Assembly (NCBI GenBank): GCA_021739765.1
Contig: JAIPBD010000024.1
Span: forward strand, 1-63,290
Length of the DNA: 63,290 bases
Direction: 5' to 3'
DNA from: Melioribacteraceae bacterium
Lineage (GTDB): Bacteria; Bacteroidota; Ignavibacteria; Ignavibacteriales; Melioribacteraceae
A program made the position numbers and the translations under genes. Numbering within the stretch: position 1 is the stretch's first letter; every line of letters starts with the position of its first letter. Positions 28,209 through 37,128 of the stretch are shown in pieces. The notes beneath the pieces were generated by a model, which saw only the letters and a list, made by a program, of their open reading frames with translations, had not been told where the DNA came from and did no database searches.

Positions 28209-28772
28209 ATGATTTTAAATAAAATTAAATATTCTTTTTTCGTAACCGCAATTTTCATTATCGGTTGTAACCAACCTGATGATGATTTATACGACAAAAC
28301 AACCGCTGAGTTTCGTTTCGCGGTGGCAGAAGTTCAATCGTTATATGAAGATGGTCAAATTTCCGGAGTAGTAAACTTCAATTTAACGTCTACAGGTGTT
28401 GAAGTAATTGCGGATATCAAAGGATTGCCACGAGGTGAATACGGTTTCCATATTCATCAGTTTGGTGATTTACGGTCTGATGATGGTTCCTCGCTTGGGG
28501 GACATTTTAATCCGGGCAATAAACCGCATGGTGAACCTGGCACAGAGAACAGTCATGCAGGTGATCTGCCAAATATTGTAGCTTTGAACGATTCTGTAGC
28601 CCAATTAAAATTCGCTAACTCAAAAATCGGTTTCAGCGGAAAAGAATCTATCATTGGGCGCGCTGTGGTGATTCATGCAATGGAAGACGATTACAATTCG
28701 CAGCCATCCGGAAATGCCGGACAAAGAATCGCCGCGGGAATTATTGGAATCGCAAACGATAAGGTCTACTAA
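28209..28772 (+). CDS. sodC: Cu-Zn superoxide dismutase lipoprotein
   Basis: This 187-residue protein has a lipoprotein signal with Cys at C20 (AIFIIGC), so it is membrane-anchored in the periplasm, where it would dismutate superoxide to peroxide and oxygen. All metal ligands are visible: H81 and H83 (GFHIHQFGD), bridging H99 (GGHFNP), H107, H116 and D119 (HAGDLPN), and H156 (VVIHAMEDD). The late Arg is R173 in GNAGQR. Odd point: both cysteines of the conserved intrasubunit disulfide are missing. The first is absent from the loop before GGHFNP, and the second is replaced by A176 in RIAAGIIG, so C20 is the only cysteine. AAGGAGGT precedes the start. A hairpin terminator follows the stop. Confidence 0.93.
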   Translation: MILNKIKYSFFVTAIFIIGCNQPDDDLYDKTTAEFRFAVAEVQSLYEDGQISGVVNFNLTSTGVEVIADIKGLPRGEYGFHIHQFGDLRSDDGSSLGGHFNPGNKPHGEPGTENSHAGDLPNIVALNDSVAQLKFANSKIGFSGKESIIGRAVVIHAMEDDYNSQPSGNAGQRIAAGIIGIANDKVY

Positions 28773-28776
28773 TTGA

Positions 28777-28801
28777 AAAGGAGCGCTCTACGTGCTCCTT
28801 T
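28777..28801 (+). terminator. Intrinsic terminator after sodC
   Basis: AAAGGAGC (28777-28784) pairs exactly with GCTCCTTT (28794-28801) around a 9-nt loop, followed by a pyrimidine-rich tail CCTTCTTT. It lies 4 bp after the sodC stop codon and should end the two-gene transcript. Confidence 0.75.
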
Positions 28802-28802
28802 C

Positions 28803-29148
28803 CTTCTTTAAACCACTTGCGAACATCACTTCCTCCGGTTCACACAACATCGGTTTTTGATAACTCTGCAAAATCTATTTGACTCACATAGCTTTTTAGA
28901 AAGTACGAGAAGTTTAATAATTGCTAAAAAAAAGTGCTCCTTCCCCCGATTAAAAGTGGTATGATAATAATGATTATATTTCTCGGTCAGATAATTCGGG
29001 AGTGCTGTCTCAGTGAAACACCTTATATTATCATAACAAACAATGTGAACTTAATCATTTGTAAATATAGCTCGCTATTTTTGAAACAACTCAAAACCAT
29101 AGCAGTGATTATAATTTATTCTAAAGCTCTACTACTAACGGAGATCAA
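28803..29148. other. Gene-free gap before the peptide transporter
   Basis: I see no supported gene here. A 72-codon plus frame at 28934-29152 has no ribosome site, an odd hydrophobic mix and overlaps the transporter start. The only useful element is CGGAG just ahead of the ATG at 29149. A transporter promoter must lie here, but no clear motif stands out. Confidence 0.5.
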
Positions 29149-30477
29149 ATGAAAATACGACACCCAAAAGGTTTACCGGTTTTATTCTTTACGGAAATGT
29201 GGGAACGGTTCAGTTTCTACGGAATGCGGGCAATACTTGTGCTCTACTTAACTAAAGAAACTATCGGCGAAAATCCGGGTATGGGATGGAGCAATTCAGA
29301 TGCGCTTGTGCTTTACGGATGGTATACGATGCTTGTTTATGTGATGGCGATTCCCGGAGGAATAATCGCGGATAAATTTCTTGGTCAGAAGAAAACTGTA
29401 TTAATTGGCGGAATTCTCATTGCCGCCGGACAGCTTACACTTGCGGTTACGAGCGAAGTGTTCTTTTATTCTGGTTTGATGCTAATTATTTTTGGCGTAG
29501 GTCTTCTTAAACCGAATATTTCAACAATGGTTGGCGGATTATACAAAGAAGGTGATCCAAGACGCGACAGCGGTTTTACAATTTTTTATATCGGTATAAA
29601 CATTGGCGCCGCAGTCGCTCCATTAATTGTTGGGTACGTCGGCGAAGTGTATGGATGGCACATCGGTTTTTCACTGGCAGGATTTGGTATGATTTTCGGT
29701 CAACTGGTTTATTTATGGGGTCAAAAACATTTAACAGAAGTCGGTAATTATACCCCTTCGCCCAAAATTGAAGGGACTAAAAATAATAAACCGTTAACAT
29801 CGATTGAAAAAGATCGCATAATCGTTTTGCTAATTTCATTTTTGATTGTGATCATTTTCTGGGGAGCTTATGAGCAAGCCGGCGGTTTGATGAATCTTTA
29901 CACAAAAGAAAAAATAAACCGGATGATATTTGGCTGGGAAATTCCCGCAAGCACTTTTCAATCTGTCCCCGCAATTTTTGTGATTCTTTTTGGAACGGCA
30001 GTTGCCGCGTTTTGGGAAAAGAGAAACAGAAAGGGCAAAGAATCTTCTTCAATTTTTAAGATGGCGATCGGTACAATAATTATGGGAACAGGATTTTTAA
30101 TGATGACCGGAGCGGCAATTGAAGCTCAAACATCCGAAAAAGCATTGCTGATCTGGTTGATACTTTCATATTTGCTACAAGTTATCGGCGAACTTTCAAT
30201 TTCTCCTGTAGCACTTTCGTTTATCACGAAACTCGCGCCTGTAAAATATGCTTCAATAATGATGGGTGTTTACTTTGCTGCTACCGGTCTCGGCAACAAA
30301 TTGGCGGGTCTGGTCGGTGAATTTGCTCAAAACGCAGGTGAACTTGAAGTCTTTGCGGGAATATTTGTGTTCTGCGTATTCTTCGGATTGCTGCTTCTGG
30401 TTTTCTTCAAAAAACTAAAAAAACTTACTCATGGAGCAGAAAACATTAATTCGGAAGAACCGGTGGAATTGACTTAA
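29149..30477 (+). CDS. POT/PTR family proton-coupled oligopeptide transporter
   Basis: This 442-residue inner-membrane protein has about 12-14 hydrophobic helices. The family signature is at the N-terminus: LFFTEMWERFSFYGMRAILVLYL (E-x-x-E-R-F/x-Y-Y-x-M-x-x type). FGVGLLKPNISTMVGGLY with DPRRDSGFTIFYIGINIGA is the second PTR signature, and the central loop is short. It imports di- or tripeptides with protons. It stands alone; genes on both sides are unrelated. It has the bacterial length and no obvious damage. Confidence 0.93.
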   Translation: MKIRHPKGLPVLFFTEMWERFSFYGMRAILVLYLTKETIGENPGMGWSNSDALVLYGWYTMLVYVMAIPGGIIADKFLGQKKTVLIGGILIAAGQLTLAVTSEVFFYSGLMLIIFGVGLLKPNISTMVGGLYKEGDPRRDSGFTIFYIGINIGAAVAPLIVGYVGEVYGWHIGFSLAGFGMIFGQLVYLWGQKHLTEVGNYTPSPKIEGTKNNKPLTSIEKDRIIVLLISFLIVIIFWGAYEQAGGLMNLYTKEKINRMIFGWEIPASTFQSVPAIFVILFGTAVAAFWEKRNRKGKESSSIFKMAIGTIIMGTGFLMMTGAAIEAQTSEKALLIWLILSYLLQVIGELSISPVALSFITKLAPVKYASIMMGVYFAATGLGNKLAGLVGEFAQNAGELEVFAGIFVFCVFFGLLLLVFFKKLKKLTHGAENINSEEPVELT

Positions 30478-30797
30478 AACATTTAATTAAATAATATTTT
30501 TTCGGAGTTTCACAACAGAGCGTTGGTTCGTTAATATACTTTTGAAATACTTCGCCGAACATTTTTGTATGATCACTAAAATGGGAATTGTATATTCGCT
30601 GTGGATTTTTTAGTCGTTTGTGGAAAAACACTACATCCTATTGAATTCCGGAGCAACCGAAAAGTGTTTGGCGATCTGGCAAATCTGTTTTTTGTTTTAA
30701 ATGCCGAACCGGATCATTCGCTTATTTTAGTAAATAAAGTACAACCGTTTTCTTTTTAACTAAAGCATTATTAAAAAATTAAAAGGATAATCGATCC
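30478..30797. other. Intergenic stretch with a doubtful small frame
   Basis: There is no convincing gene. A 52-codon frame from GTG 30601 to 30759 on the plus strand has mixed protein-like composition but no ribosome site and no family that I recognise. Short A/T runs follow the transporter stop, but there is no clear hairpin. AAAAGGATAA at 30781-30790 is probably the ribosome site for the following TTG-started glycosyltransferase. Confidence 0.4.
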
Positions 30798-31838
30798 TTG
30801 AATAACCCATCAATATCTGTAGTTTTATCTGTCTTAAATGGTGAGAAATATCTTCCGGAGGCAATTGAAAGTGTTCTCAAGCAATCTTTCACGGATTTTG
30901 AATTCATCATCGTAAATGACGGATCAACTGACAAAACAGCCGACATTCTAAAAGAGATAACCGATCCGAGGGTGAAAATAATCACAAATGAACAAAATCT
31001 TGGAATTTCCAATAGTAGAAATATTGCTCAAAACCATTCAATGGGGAAATATATTGTAGTTATTGACGCGGATGATATTTCTGTATCGACCAGATTTGAA
31101 GAGCAATTTACGTTTATGGAGCAAAATCCGGATATAGATATATGCGGCAGCTACTATGATTATATCGATGAAGGAACGGTGATTACTCGTTATGTATCAG
31201 ACGAAGAGATAAAAATTGCTTTACTGGAAGGATGCGCAATTAAGCATGGTTCAAGCATCTATCGTAAATCGTCCTTTGTTAAAAACAATCTTTATTACAA
31301 TGCTGATTTTATCGCCGCACAGGACTATGAATTGTTGTCTCGCGGTTCATCTTTTCTTAAATACCACAATATTCCGAAAGTATTATATCACTACCGAAAA
31401 CATGACGATCAAATCTCTTCGGCCCGAAAGAAGTTAATGGCGGATGAAACGGACAGAATTAAAAAAATCGAAATTGATAAAATCATAATTGAACGGTCCG
31501 AGGAAGAAAATGATTACCACAACAGAATTTGCAGAAAAGATTTTTCGCAAATCGGGTCCAAATATGTTCAATATATTGATTGGTTAAATAAGCTTGAGAA
31601 TACCAATGCTAAGAAAAAAGTTTATAATGAAGAATTATTCTCAGAGTTTATAAAGAGATTAAAATCAATCACGAATAAAGCATTCTCAGACAATGAATTT
31701 ATCCTTACGTCTGATTACAATTGGCGAAAGTTATATCGTTTTTTTACTTTGGAAATCAACCCCTACAAATATTATAATTTAACAACTCGATTCGCCATTT
31801 CCCTTAAGTGTCTTTTCTATATTAGAAGAACAAACTGA
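30798..31838 (+). CDS. Glycosyltransferase family 2
   Basis: This 346-residue protein starts at TTG 30798 with AAAAGGA upstream. The GT-A fold is clear: SISVVLSVLNGEKYLPEAIESVLKQS, VNDGSTDK at about 40-47, and VIDADD with D90, D92 and D93 for nucleotide-sugar and metal binding. A second acidic motif lies in FIAAQDYELLSRGS, followed by the partner phrase ILYHYRKHDDQIS type (KVLYHYRKHDDQIS). The C-terminal 120 residues are charged and unassigned. It is cytoplasmic or peripheral, with no membrane helix. It probably adds a sugar to a surface glycan; donor and acceptor are unknown. Another GT2 gene follows after 159 bp. Confidence 0.9.
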   Translation: MNNPSISVVLSVLNGEKYLPEAIESVLKQSFTDFEFIIVNDGSTDKTADILKEITDPRVKIITNEQNLGISNSRNIAQNHSMGKYIVVIDADDISVSTRFEEQFTFMEQNPDIDICGSYYDYIDEGTVITRYVSDEEIKIALLEGCAIKHGSSIYRKSSFVKNNLYYNADFIAAQDYELLSRGSSFLKYHNIPKVLYHYRKHDDQISSARKKLMADETDRIKKIEIDKIIIERSEEENDYHNRICRKDFSQIGSKYVQYIDWLNKLENTNAKKKVYNEELFSEFIKRLKSITNKAFSDNEFILTSDYNWRKLYRFFTLEINPYKYYNLTTRFAISLKCLFYIRRTN

Positions 31839-31997
31839 AAGCAAATTTTGAAACAACGTTCTTCCGGCTCAATTTGTATTGGCAAAAGATTTGTAGAACG
31901 ATATCCAAAAAAATAACTACAATATCTTAGTTTTAGCATAAGTCTTAATGCAAATATATTTTTATCTTCTTTTAGAATAATCAGTAATAATGAAAGT

Positions 31998-32927
31998 ATG
32001 TCAAATTTGATGATTTCCGTAATAATTCCAAGTTATAACTACGATTCTTTCGTAGGAGACGCTATTAAAAGCATTCAAGCTCAAACTTACAAGAATTGGG
32101 AATGTATTGTTGTTGATGACGGGTCAGCCGATAACACTAAATCAATAGTTGGCGAGTTTTGCAAAAATGATCCCAGAATAACATACTTTTATCAAGAAAA
32201 TAGCGGGTTGAGCGCATCAAGGAACAATGGTATTAAAAAGTCGTCGGGAGAACTTATCGCGCTTCTCGATGCCGATGATACCTTTATGCCCGATAAACTT
32301 GAACAACAAATCAGAATATTGGAAGAACATAAAGCCGATCTAATTTTCTCCAACGCCAAAGCGATAAAACTCGACCGCGAATCGAATTTTAATCAATACG
32401 GAGAAATTAAATGGAAAAGCCCTCTCGACTATATTGGGCGAAATCCGATAATCCCTTCTTCAGTATTAATGACACGAAAATTATTTGATTCGGTGGGCGA
32501 ATTCAGTGAAGAACTAAAGTCTATAGAAGATGGTGATTATTGGTTTAGAGCCGCGCTTGAGGGGTGGAAGTTCGTTTACGATCCGGTTGAAAGGATTGTA
32601 AAAAAGAACCATAATCAAAATATGATGTCAAATAAAATTAGAATGTACGAATATCATATAATTGTACTCAGGAAAAGTCTGGAGTTATTGTATAAATCAG
32701 ATTTTAAGTATCAGAAAAAAGATCTTAATAACGCATTGGATAAACGATTAGAAACCATCCGCTGGTACGCGAGAGATGTGGGAGATTATAAACTGGTATT
32801 TAATGTTTATCGACTCGGGATAGAATTAGTTGGATTAAATTATTTAATAAGAAACAAAACGCGCAAATCATTTCAATATGATGTTATTCAATTTCTACGC
32901 CAAAAAGTTTTCCAAAAAACCGGATAA
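31998..32927 (+). CDS. Glycosyltransferase family 2
   Basis: This 309-residue protein has the GT2 core: MISVIIPSYNYDSFVGDAIKSI, VVDDGSADNT at about 38-47, SGLSASRNNGIKKSSGE, and LLDADDTF with D91, D93 and D94. IEDGDYWFRAALEGW is the later acidic, acceptor-side motif. No membrane segment is present. The family transfers sugars from nucleotide donors. It is separate in sequence from its upstream GT2 neighbour. The DNA just beyond its stop is decayed, so the original operon continuity with the sulfotransferases downstream may have been lost. Confidence 0.9.
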   Translation: MSNLMISVIIPSYNYDSFVGDAIKSIQAQTYKNWECIVVDDGSADNTKSIVGEFCKNDPRITYFYQENSGLSASRNNGIKKSSGELIALLDADDTFMPDKLEQQIRILEEHKADLIFSNAKAIKLDRESNFNQYGEIKWKSPLDYIGRNPIIPSSVLMTRKLFDSVGEFSEELKSIEDGDYWFRAALEGWKFVYDPVERIVKKNHNQNMMSNKIRMYEYHIIVLRKSLELLYKSDFKYQKKDLNNALDKRLETIRWYARDVGDYKLVFNVYRLGIELVGLNYLIRNKTRKSFQYDVIQFLRQKVFQKTG

Positions 32928-33493
32928 ATTTTTGTTCATTATGAAATCTCCATCGATAAAAAAATTACTAAACGCTCCCCGTCAAGTTCAAGGTTGGTCA
33001 TCGAACGACGAAACTATTTCATCTTTTGGGAAACCGCAGAGTTTAGAAATCTTACCTAAAGTATCAATTGTGGTTCAGAGACATCGTTAAGCCCAAATAT
33101 TTTTCAAGATGACGACTCCTCTATTATTTATTCGACACCACATCTTGGAGTAACATTAGATATTGATATATTTAAAAATGAGTTTCGGATTAACAATAAG
33201 TGGGGTTCCCATCAGAACAAACCCAAAGGTTAAATCAACAGCAGAGAACAAGATTTTTGTCTTTTAAATCATTTAAAGTTTGTCTTTGTTTGTACAGAAT
33301 TCCATTGGCAAAAGTTGTCTGTCGAATTGATAGAGAAGTTTAGGATTTGAACAATGCAGAAAAAGATGGCGGAAAATTCTATCGCATATCGCAATACCAC
33401 AAAATTGGTTTCTGCTCGAGTTAGAATAGAACAAAACTATTTATTGGATAAGCTGAAGAACCATAATAGAAAAGATTTATGAAAGGAAGTTGA
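32928..33493 (+). pseudogene. Decayed coding stretch between a glycosyltransferase and the sulfotransferases
   Basis: In 566 bp without an intact gene, several short frames look like protein remnants. From 32941 a 49-codon frame contains PRQVQGWSSNDETISSFG and PKVSIVVQ, then stops. A different frame, open from about 33060 to 33233, reads SIIYSTPHLGVTLDIDIFK and EFRINNKWGSHQNKP. A third, 33354-33482, gives a 42-residue basic peptide ending just before the next ribosome site. Protein-like text in shifting frames suggests a gene broken by frameshifts and deletions. I cannot name the parent family. Confidence 0.4.
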
Positions 33494-34222
33494 ATGATAA
33501 TTTCACATCAAAAAAAATTTGTAATGTACCGTCCTTGGAAAACCGCCAGTCAAACGATGAGTGCTAGACTCAAAAAATATAACGATACGACCTATCCATG
33601 GTTTTTTCATTTCAGTCCTTACATGAACCGACTCGTTTGCCAGCATATAACTTGCGCGGATTTTGCATGTTTACCCGAGAGCAAACTCGGATATTTTTCA
33701 GCTTCTTTTGTTAGAAACCCGTATGACAGGGTTTATTCGGGATTCCAACAAATTCAAAGCGATGTTGATTTCCCGCCGGGAAATCGTAAACGTGAAGAGT
33801 GGATAAACCGGTTACTGACTGATCAATTAGACGAACTTTTCGCAATGCTAAAAAAGGCTAAATTCGATTTTAATCGGTGGTTCGAAATTCTTGGCGAAGA
33901 ATTAATTTATGAAGTTGGGCGAAATTCAAACTTTATGCTGCACCCCGCTCACTACTGGACACATATAAACGGTGAACAAGCCGTTGATTTTATTGGACGA
34001 GTTGAAAATTTCGAGGATGATTTCAAAATCTTCTTGTCGAAAATCGATATTGATTCCGTAGAATCTATTAATGCAAATGTTTCGGGAAAGACGAACATCC
34101 CCGAAGAAAGCCGGAATGAATATCGATATACAAATCGAATGAAACCCAAAACAATAGAAAAAATAAATCGAGTATTCGAAAAAGATTTTGAACTTTTCGG
34201 TTACAAAATGATTAACTCATAA
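33494..34222 (+). CDS. Sulfotransferase, P-loop type (Sulfotransfer_2-like), copy 1
   Basis: This 242-residue cytoplasmic protein probably transfers sulfate from PAPS to a carbohydrate. Near the N-terminus RPWKTASQTMSARL (13-26) takes the place of the 5-prime phosphosulfate loop. SFVRNPYDRVYSGF (71-84) is the 3-prime phosphate-binding motif. HPAHYWTHINGE and IGRVENFEDDF are typical of heparan 2-O-sulfotransferase-like families. AAGGAAG lies before ATG. A tandem paralog follows 52 bp downstream, nearly the same length and about three-quarters identical by eye, so this is a fairly recent duplication. Together with the sulfotransferases at 46897 and 47681 it implies sulfated glycan synthesis. 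Confidence 0.85.
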   Translation: MIISHQKKFVMYRPWKTASQTMSARLKKYNDTTYPWFFHFSPYMNRLVCQHITCADFACLPESKLGYFSASFVRNPYDRVYSGFQQIQSDVDFPPGNRKREEWINRLLTDQLDELFAMLKKAKFDFNRWFEILGEELIYEVGRNSNFMLHPAHYWTHINGEQAVDFIGRVENFEDDFKIFLSKIDIDSVESINANVSGKTNIPEESRNEYRYTNRMKPKTIEKINRVFEKDFELFGYKMINS

Positions 34223-34274
34223 TTGTGTTCTTAAAATATCACTCAACTAATATTGCTCAACCGGATCGATCCAA

Positions 34275-35003
34275 ATGATTATTTCACATAGCAAAAAATT
34301 TATAATGTTCCGCCCGTGGAAAACAGCAAGCCAGACAATGTCACAACGTCTTAAGACATTCAGCGAAAGCACATATCCATATTTTTTCTACTTCAATCCT
34401 TTTCTGAATAGAATTGTTCATCAACACATCACCTGCGCAGATTTTGCTTGTCTCCCGGAAAGCAAGCTTGGCTATTTTTCAGCCTCGTTTGTCAGAAACC
34501 CTTACGACCGAGTCTATTCGGGTTTCCTTCAGCTTCAAAAGGACATAGATTTTCAACCCAGCGCTAAATTTCCCGCAGATTGGATTAAACGTTTGGTCTT
34601 AACTCAGTTAGATGAAATTTTTGAAGAATTCAAAAAGGCAAATTTTGATTTTGATAGGTGGTTCCAGCGAGTCGGCGAAGAACAAATTTACGAAATTGGG
34701 CGCAATTCAAGCTTTCCGCTTCATCCAGCTCACTATTGGACACACTTAAACGGAGAAAAATGTGTTGATTTCGTCGGTCGAGTTGAAAATTTCGAGAATG
34801 ATTTCAAAGTATTCCTATCTAAAACCAATATTGATTCCATCGAATCGATAAATGCAAATGTTTCTGGATCGAGCAATTTCCCCGAAGAAAGCCCGAATGA
34901 ATATCGATATACAAACCGTATGAAACCTAAAACAATAGAAAAAATTAATCGAATATTCGAAAAAGATTTTGAATTGTTTGATTATAAAATGATCGGGAAA
35001 TAA
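34275..35003 (+). CDS. Sulfotransferase, P-loop type (Sulfotransfer_2-like), copy 2
   Basis: This tandem paralog of the gene at 33494 has the same length of 242 residues. It keeps RPWKTASQTMSQRL, HITCADFACLPESKLGYFSA, SFVRNPYDRVYSGF and HPAHYWTHLNGE unchanged or almost so. Differences concentrate at 28-48 and 87-135, the likely acceptor-binding parts, suggesting separate acceptor positions rather than simple dosage. The start ATG at 34275 has no strong ribosome site. It is the last gene before tRNA-Lys on the other strand. A sulfotransferase role is well supported; the target sugar is not known. Confidence 0.85.
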   Translation: MIISHSKKFIMFRPWKTASQTMSQRLKTFSESTYPYFFYFNPFLNRIVHQHITCADFACLPESKLGYFSASFVRNPYDRVYSGFLQLQKDIDFQPSAKFPADWIKRLVLTQLDEIFEEFKKANFDFDRWFQRVGEEQIYEIGRNSSFPLHPAHYWTHLNGEKCVDFVGRVENFENDFKVFLSKTNIDSIESINANVSGSSNFPEESPNEYRYTNRMKPKTIEKINRIFEKDFELFDYKMIGK

Positions 35004-35019
35004 CGATGGGAAAAATCAG

Positions 35020-35092
35020 TGCACCCTGCCGGGTTCGAACCGGCGACCTAATGATTAAGAGTCATTTGCTCTGCCAACTGAGCTAAGGGTGC
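35020..35092 (-). tRNA. tRNA-Lys, anticodon CTT
   Basis: The minus strand reads GCACCCTTAGCTCAGTTGGC, then the anticodon arm AATGA-CTCTTAA-TCATT with loop anticodon CTT. The T arm follows with GTTCGAACC, and the acceptor closes AGGGTGC plus A. All cloverleaf stems pair. The 3-prime CCA is not encoded in the DNA. It sits alone between the sulfotransferase pair and the LytTR gene. Confidence 0.97.
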
Positions 35093-35245
35093 TCTCAAAA
35101 ATAATCATTTTGCCGTTGCTTTCAAATTGTTGTATTAAATTCGGGGAATTGTATTAATCGAAAATTTCTGATCAACAATTACATCTTTATTAAAGATTAA
35201 ATAAAGAACTCGTCCAGAAAGTTAGAGTTTCTTCGATAAGGATTA

Positions 35246-35917
35246 TTAAACTTTCATCTTTCTTCTAAATTCTTTTTGATAAGTCGTACCAACAGTAATT
35301 TGTTTGCCGTTTATTTCGACTTCATCTCGATGAATTACATCGATTTTGTCCAGATTAATTATGTACGATTTATGAACTTGTTGAAAGTTTTCTGGGAGTT
35401 TGTCCAATGCTTCGGTTATCGATTCGCGCGCAAGTATTTTTTTATCCGGCAAGAAATACATCATATAATTGCCTTCCTTTTTCAAGTATAATATATCGTC
35501 CAACTCAACACTGTGAATCTCAAATCCGCTTTTAATTAAATATTTGTTTTGCTGTTTCTCGGTGGCCGGCGAGTTTTTCAGCACTTTATTAACAGCTTTG
35601 GTAAATCGTTCAAATCCGATTGGTTTTAATAAATAATCAACAGCGTTTACTTCGTAACTTTCTACAGCGTATTCCGAATACGCGGTTGTAAATATTATTT
35701 TTGTTTCCGATGGAATTAATTTGGAAAGCGCGACGCCCGATAAATTGGGCATATTAATATCAAGGAAAACAATATCAACCTTCTCATTTGATAAATACTC
35801 AATTGCTTTCAGTCCATTCCGAAATGTATTAATCAATTTGATGCTTTTAAAATGCACCAAATAGTTTTGTAATAACTCAATCGCTTTGGGCTCATCATCA
35901 ACTATTATTGCTTTCAT
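35246..35917 (-). CDS. LytTR-family response regulator
   Basis: This 223-residue protein has a receiver with D7-D8, phospho-acceptor D53 (VDIVFLDINMPNLSG), TTAYSEYAVESYEVNAVDYLLKPI and the conserved Lys in LLKP. A LytTR DNA-binding domain follows at about 125-223 (DILYLKKEGNYMMYF, FQQVHKSYIINLDKI, ITVGTTYQKEFRRKM). It overlaps the 3-prime end of the sensor kinase gene by 20 bp, a standard coupled pair. LytTR regulators often control secreted factors, competence or exopolysaccharide; the target is unknown here. Confidence 0.95.
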   Translation of the reverse strand: MKAIIVDDEPKAIELLQNYLVHFKSIKLINTFRNGLKAIEYLSNEKVDIVFLDINMPNLSGVALSKLIPSETKIIFTTAYSEYAVESYEVNAVDYLLKPIGFERFTKAVNKVLKNSPATEKQQNKYLIKSGFEIHSVELDDILYLKKEGNYMMYFLPDKKILARESITEALDKLPENFQQVHKSYIINLDKIDVIHRDEVEINGKQITVGTTYQKEFRRKMKV

Positions 35918-36929
35918 CGGTAATTAATTCCATGTCTACTAAAAAATTTTCGTTGCTTATAATTCTCAATTTGTGTTTATCGGGATAAATCAATTCAAGC
36001 CTTTTTTTCACGGAAGAAATGCCGGTTCTTGGATTTTGAATCGATACGGATTTATGCAGCGTTTTATTTTTCACCAAAAATTTTATTTTGCCGTGAGAGG
36101 ATAAATCAAAATTAACTTCAATTTTTGAATGAGTTTCGGGTTCGGTTCCATACTTAAAGGCGTTTTCGATAAAAGAGACAAATACCCCCGGCTCCACCAA
36201 TTGTTCATCGAAATTGCCATTTACTGAAAGCTTAAAATCAACTTCCCCTTTTTCAAAACGAAGCAGTTGCAATTCAGAATAGTTTCTTAAAAATTCAATT
36301 TCATTTTTGACGCTTACTTTTTCCGCTGAATTTTCTTCGACCACATACCGCAAAAGGAAAGAGAGCTTTTCAATCGATTCGGCTAAAAGTGGTGATTTTT
36401 TCTGATCAACCATTGATAAAAGATTATTAAGTGCATTAAATAAAAAATGTGGCTGCAACTGATTTCGTAACAAGGTCAGCTGAAATTGTTTTTTTTCAGC
36501 GATCAGTTTTTGTTTTTGATGTTCCGATCTCAGCCAATTTTTCGCGAGCCCGTATGCTGCAGAAATACTATAGTAAAAAAGAATTACTCCAATCGAAATT
36601 GACGAAGGAACTTTTTGAAGATATGAGCTGACAATTAACCATCCCAGAATTGAAAGAAATACAAGCCCAGAAGAATACCAAATTAAATGTACTTTGCTTG
36701 ATAGGTATTTATGAAATAAAAATAAGTTTAGATAGAATAGAAGCAGCGCGACGCTAAGGTATGCCGATAATTCCAATATAATATCGGAGTCCCGAATTAT
36801 CTCAACTGTTTCAATTCCGTTTTCTATTTGAATTTCATGAAAAGTTATCGAAAAACTGTTGAGAATTAACCATAGGGTTCCGGTCCAAAATAGAATGTTG
36901 ATTAATATTTCAATTGATTTTTTGCCCAT
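35898..36929 (-). CDS. LytS/YehU-type sensor histidine kinase
   Basis: This 343-residue membrane kinase has about four hydrophobic helices (10-31, 51-73, 83-104, 109-130) with one small extracytoplasmic loop. The HisKA-like box of the His_kinase family is LTLLRNQLQPHFLFNALNNLL with H161. The N-box is FIENAFKYG, and LVKNKTL and RTGISSVKKRLELIYP form the nucleotide-binding end. It shares a 20-bp overlap with its LytTR regulator gene. No large sensor domain is present, so the signal is probably sensed in or near the membrane. Confidence 0.93.
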   Translation of the reverse strand: MGKKSIEILINILFWTGTLWLILNSFSITFHEIQIENGIETVEIIRDSDIILELSAYLSVALLLFYLNLFLFHKYLSSKVHLIWYSSGLVFLSILGWLIVSSYLQKVPSSISIGVILFYYSISAAYGLAKNWLRSEHQKQKLIAEKKQFQLTLLRNQLQPHFLFNALNNLLSMVDQKKSPLLAESIEKLSFLLRYVVEENSAEKVSVKNEIEFLRNYSELQLLRFEKGEVDFKLSVNGNFDEQLVEPGVFVSFIENAFKYGTEPETHSKIEVNFDLSSHGKIKFLVKNKTLHKSVSIQNPRTGISSVKKRLELIYPDKHKLRIISNENFLVDMELITDESNNS

Positions 36930-37128
36930 AACGGCAAATATATTAAAGTTTTATCTCATCAAAATTTCTTGTTATGAATAGTTCCTTTGATGTTACGAAT
37001 GGCTTGAGTTCGATATCTACATACCAAATCTTCAAAACATCACATTATGAATGACTTTTGTAACATTATACCATTTGTGGTTTAGTAAAGGATTACTTTT
37101 GTCTAAAATCAAAAGAGAGGAAAGCAAA

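Noticed and set aside
27809-28297. 162-codon minus frame over the coiled-coil gene
   Set aside because: The plus strand has strong ribosome sites and a coherent operon; the minus frame is Ser/Phe-rich antisense text.
28934-29152. 72-codon plus frame before the peptide transporter
   Set aside because: No ribosome site, low-complexity hydrophobic content and overlap with the secure start of the transporter.
35020-35092. tRNA-Lys as an integration site for a mobile island
   Set aside because: No integrase, no repeat of the tRNA 3-prime end and no phage-like genes were seen nearby.
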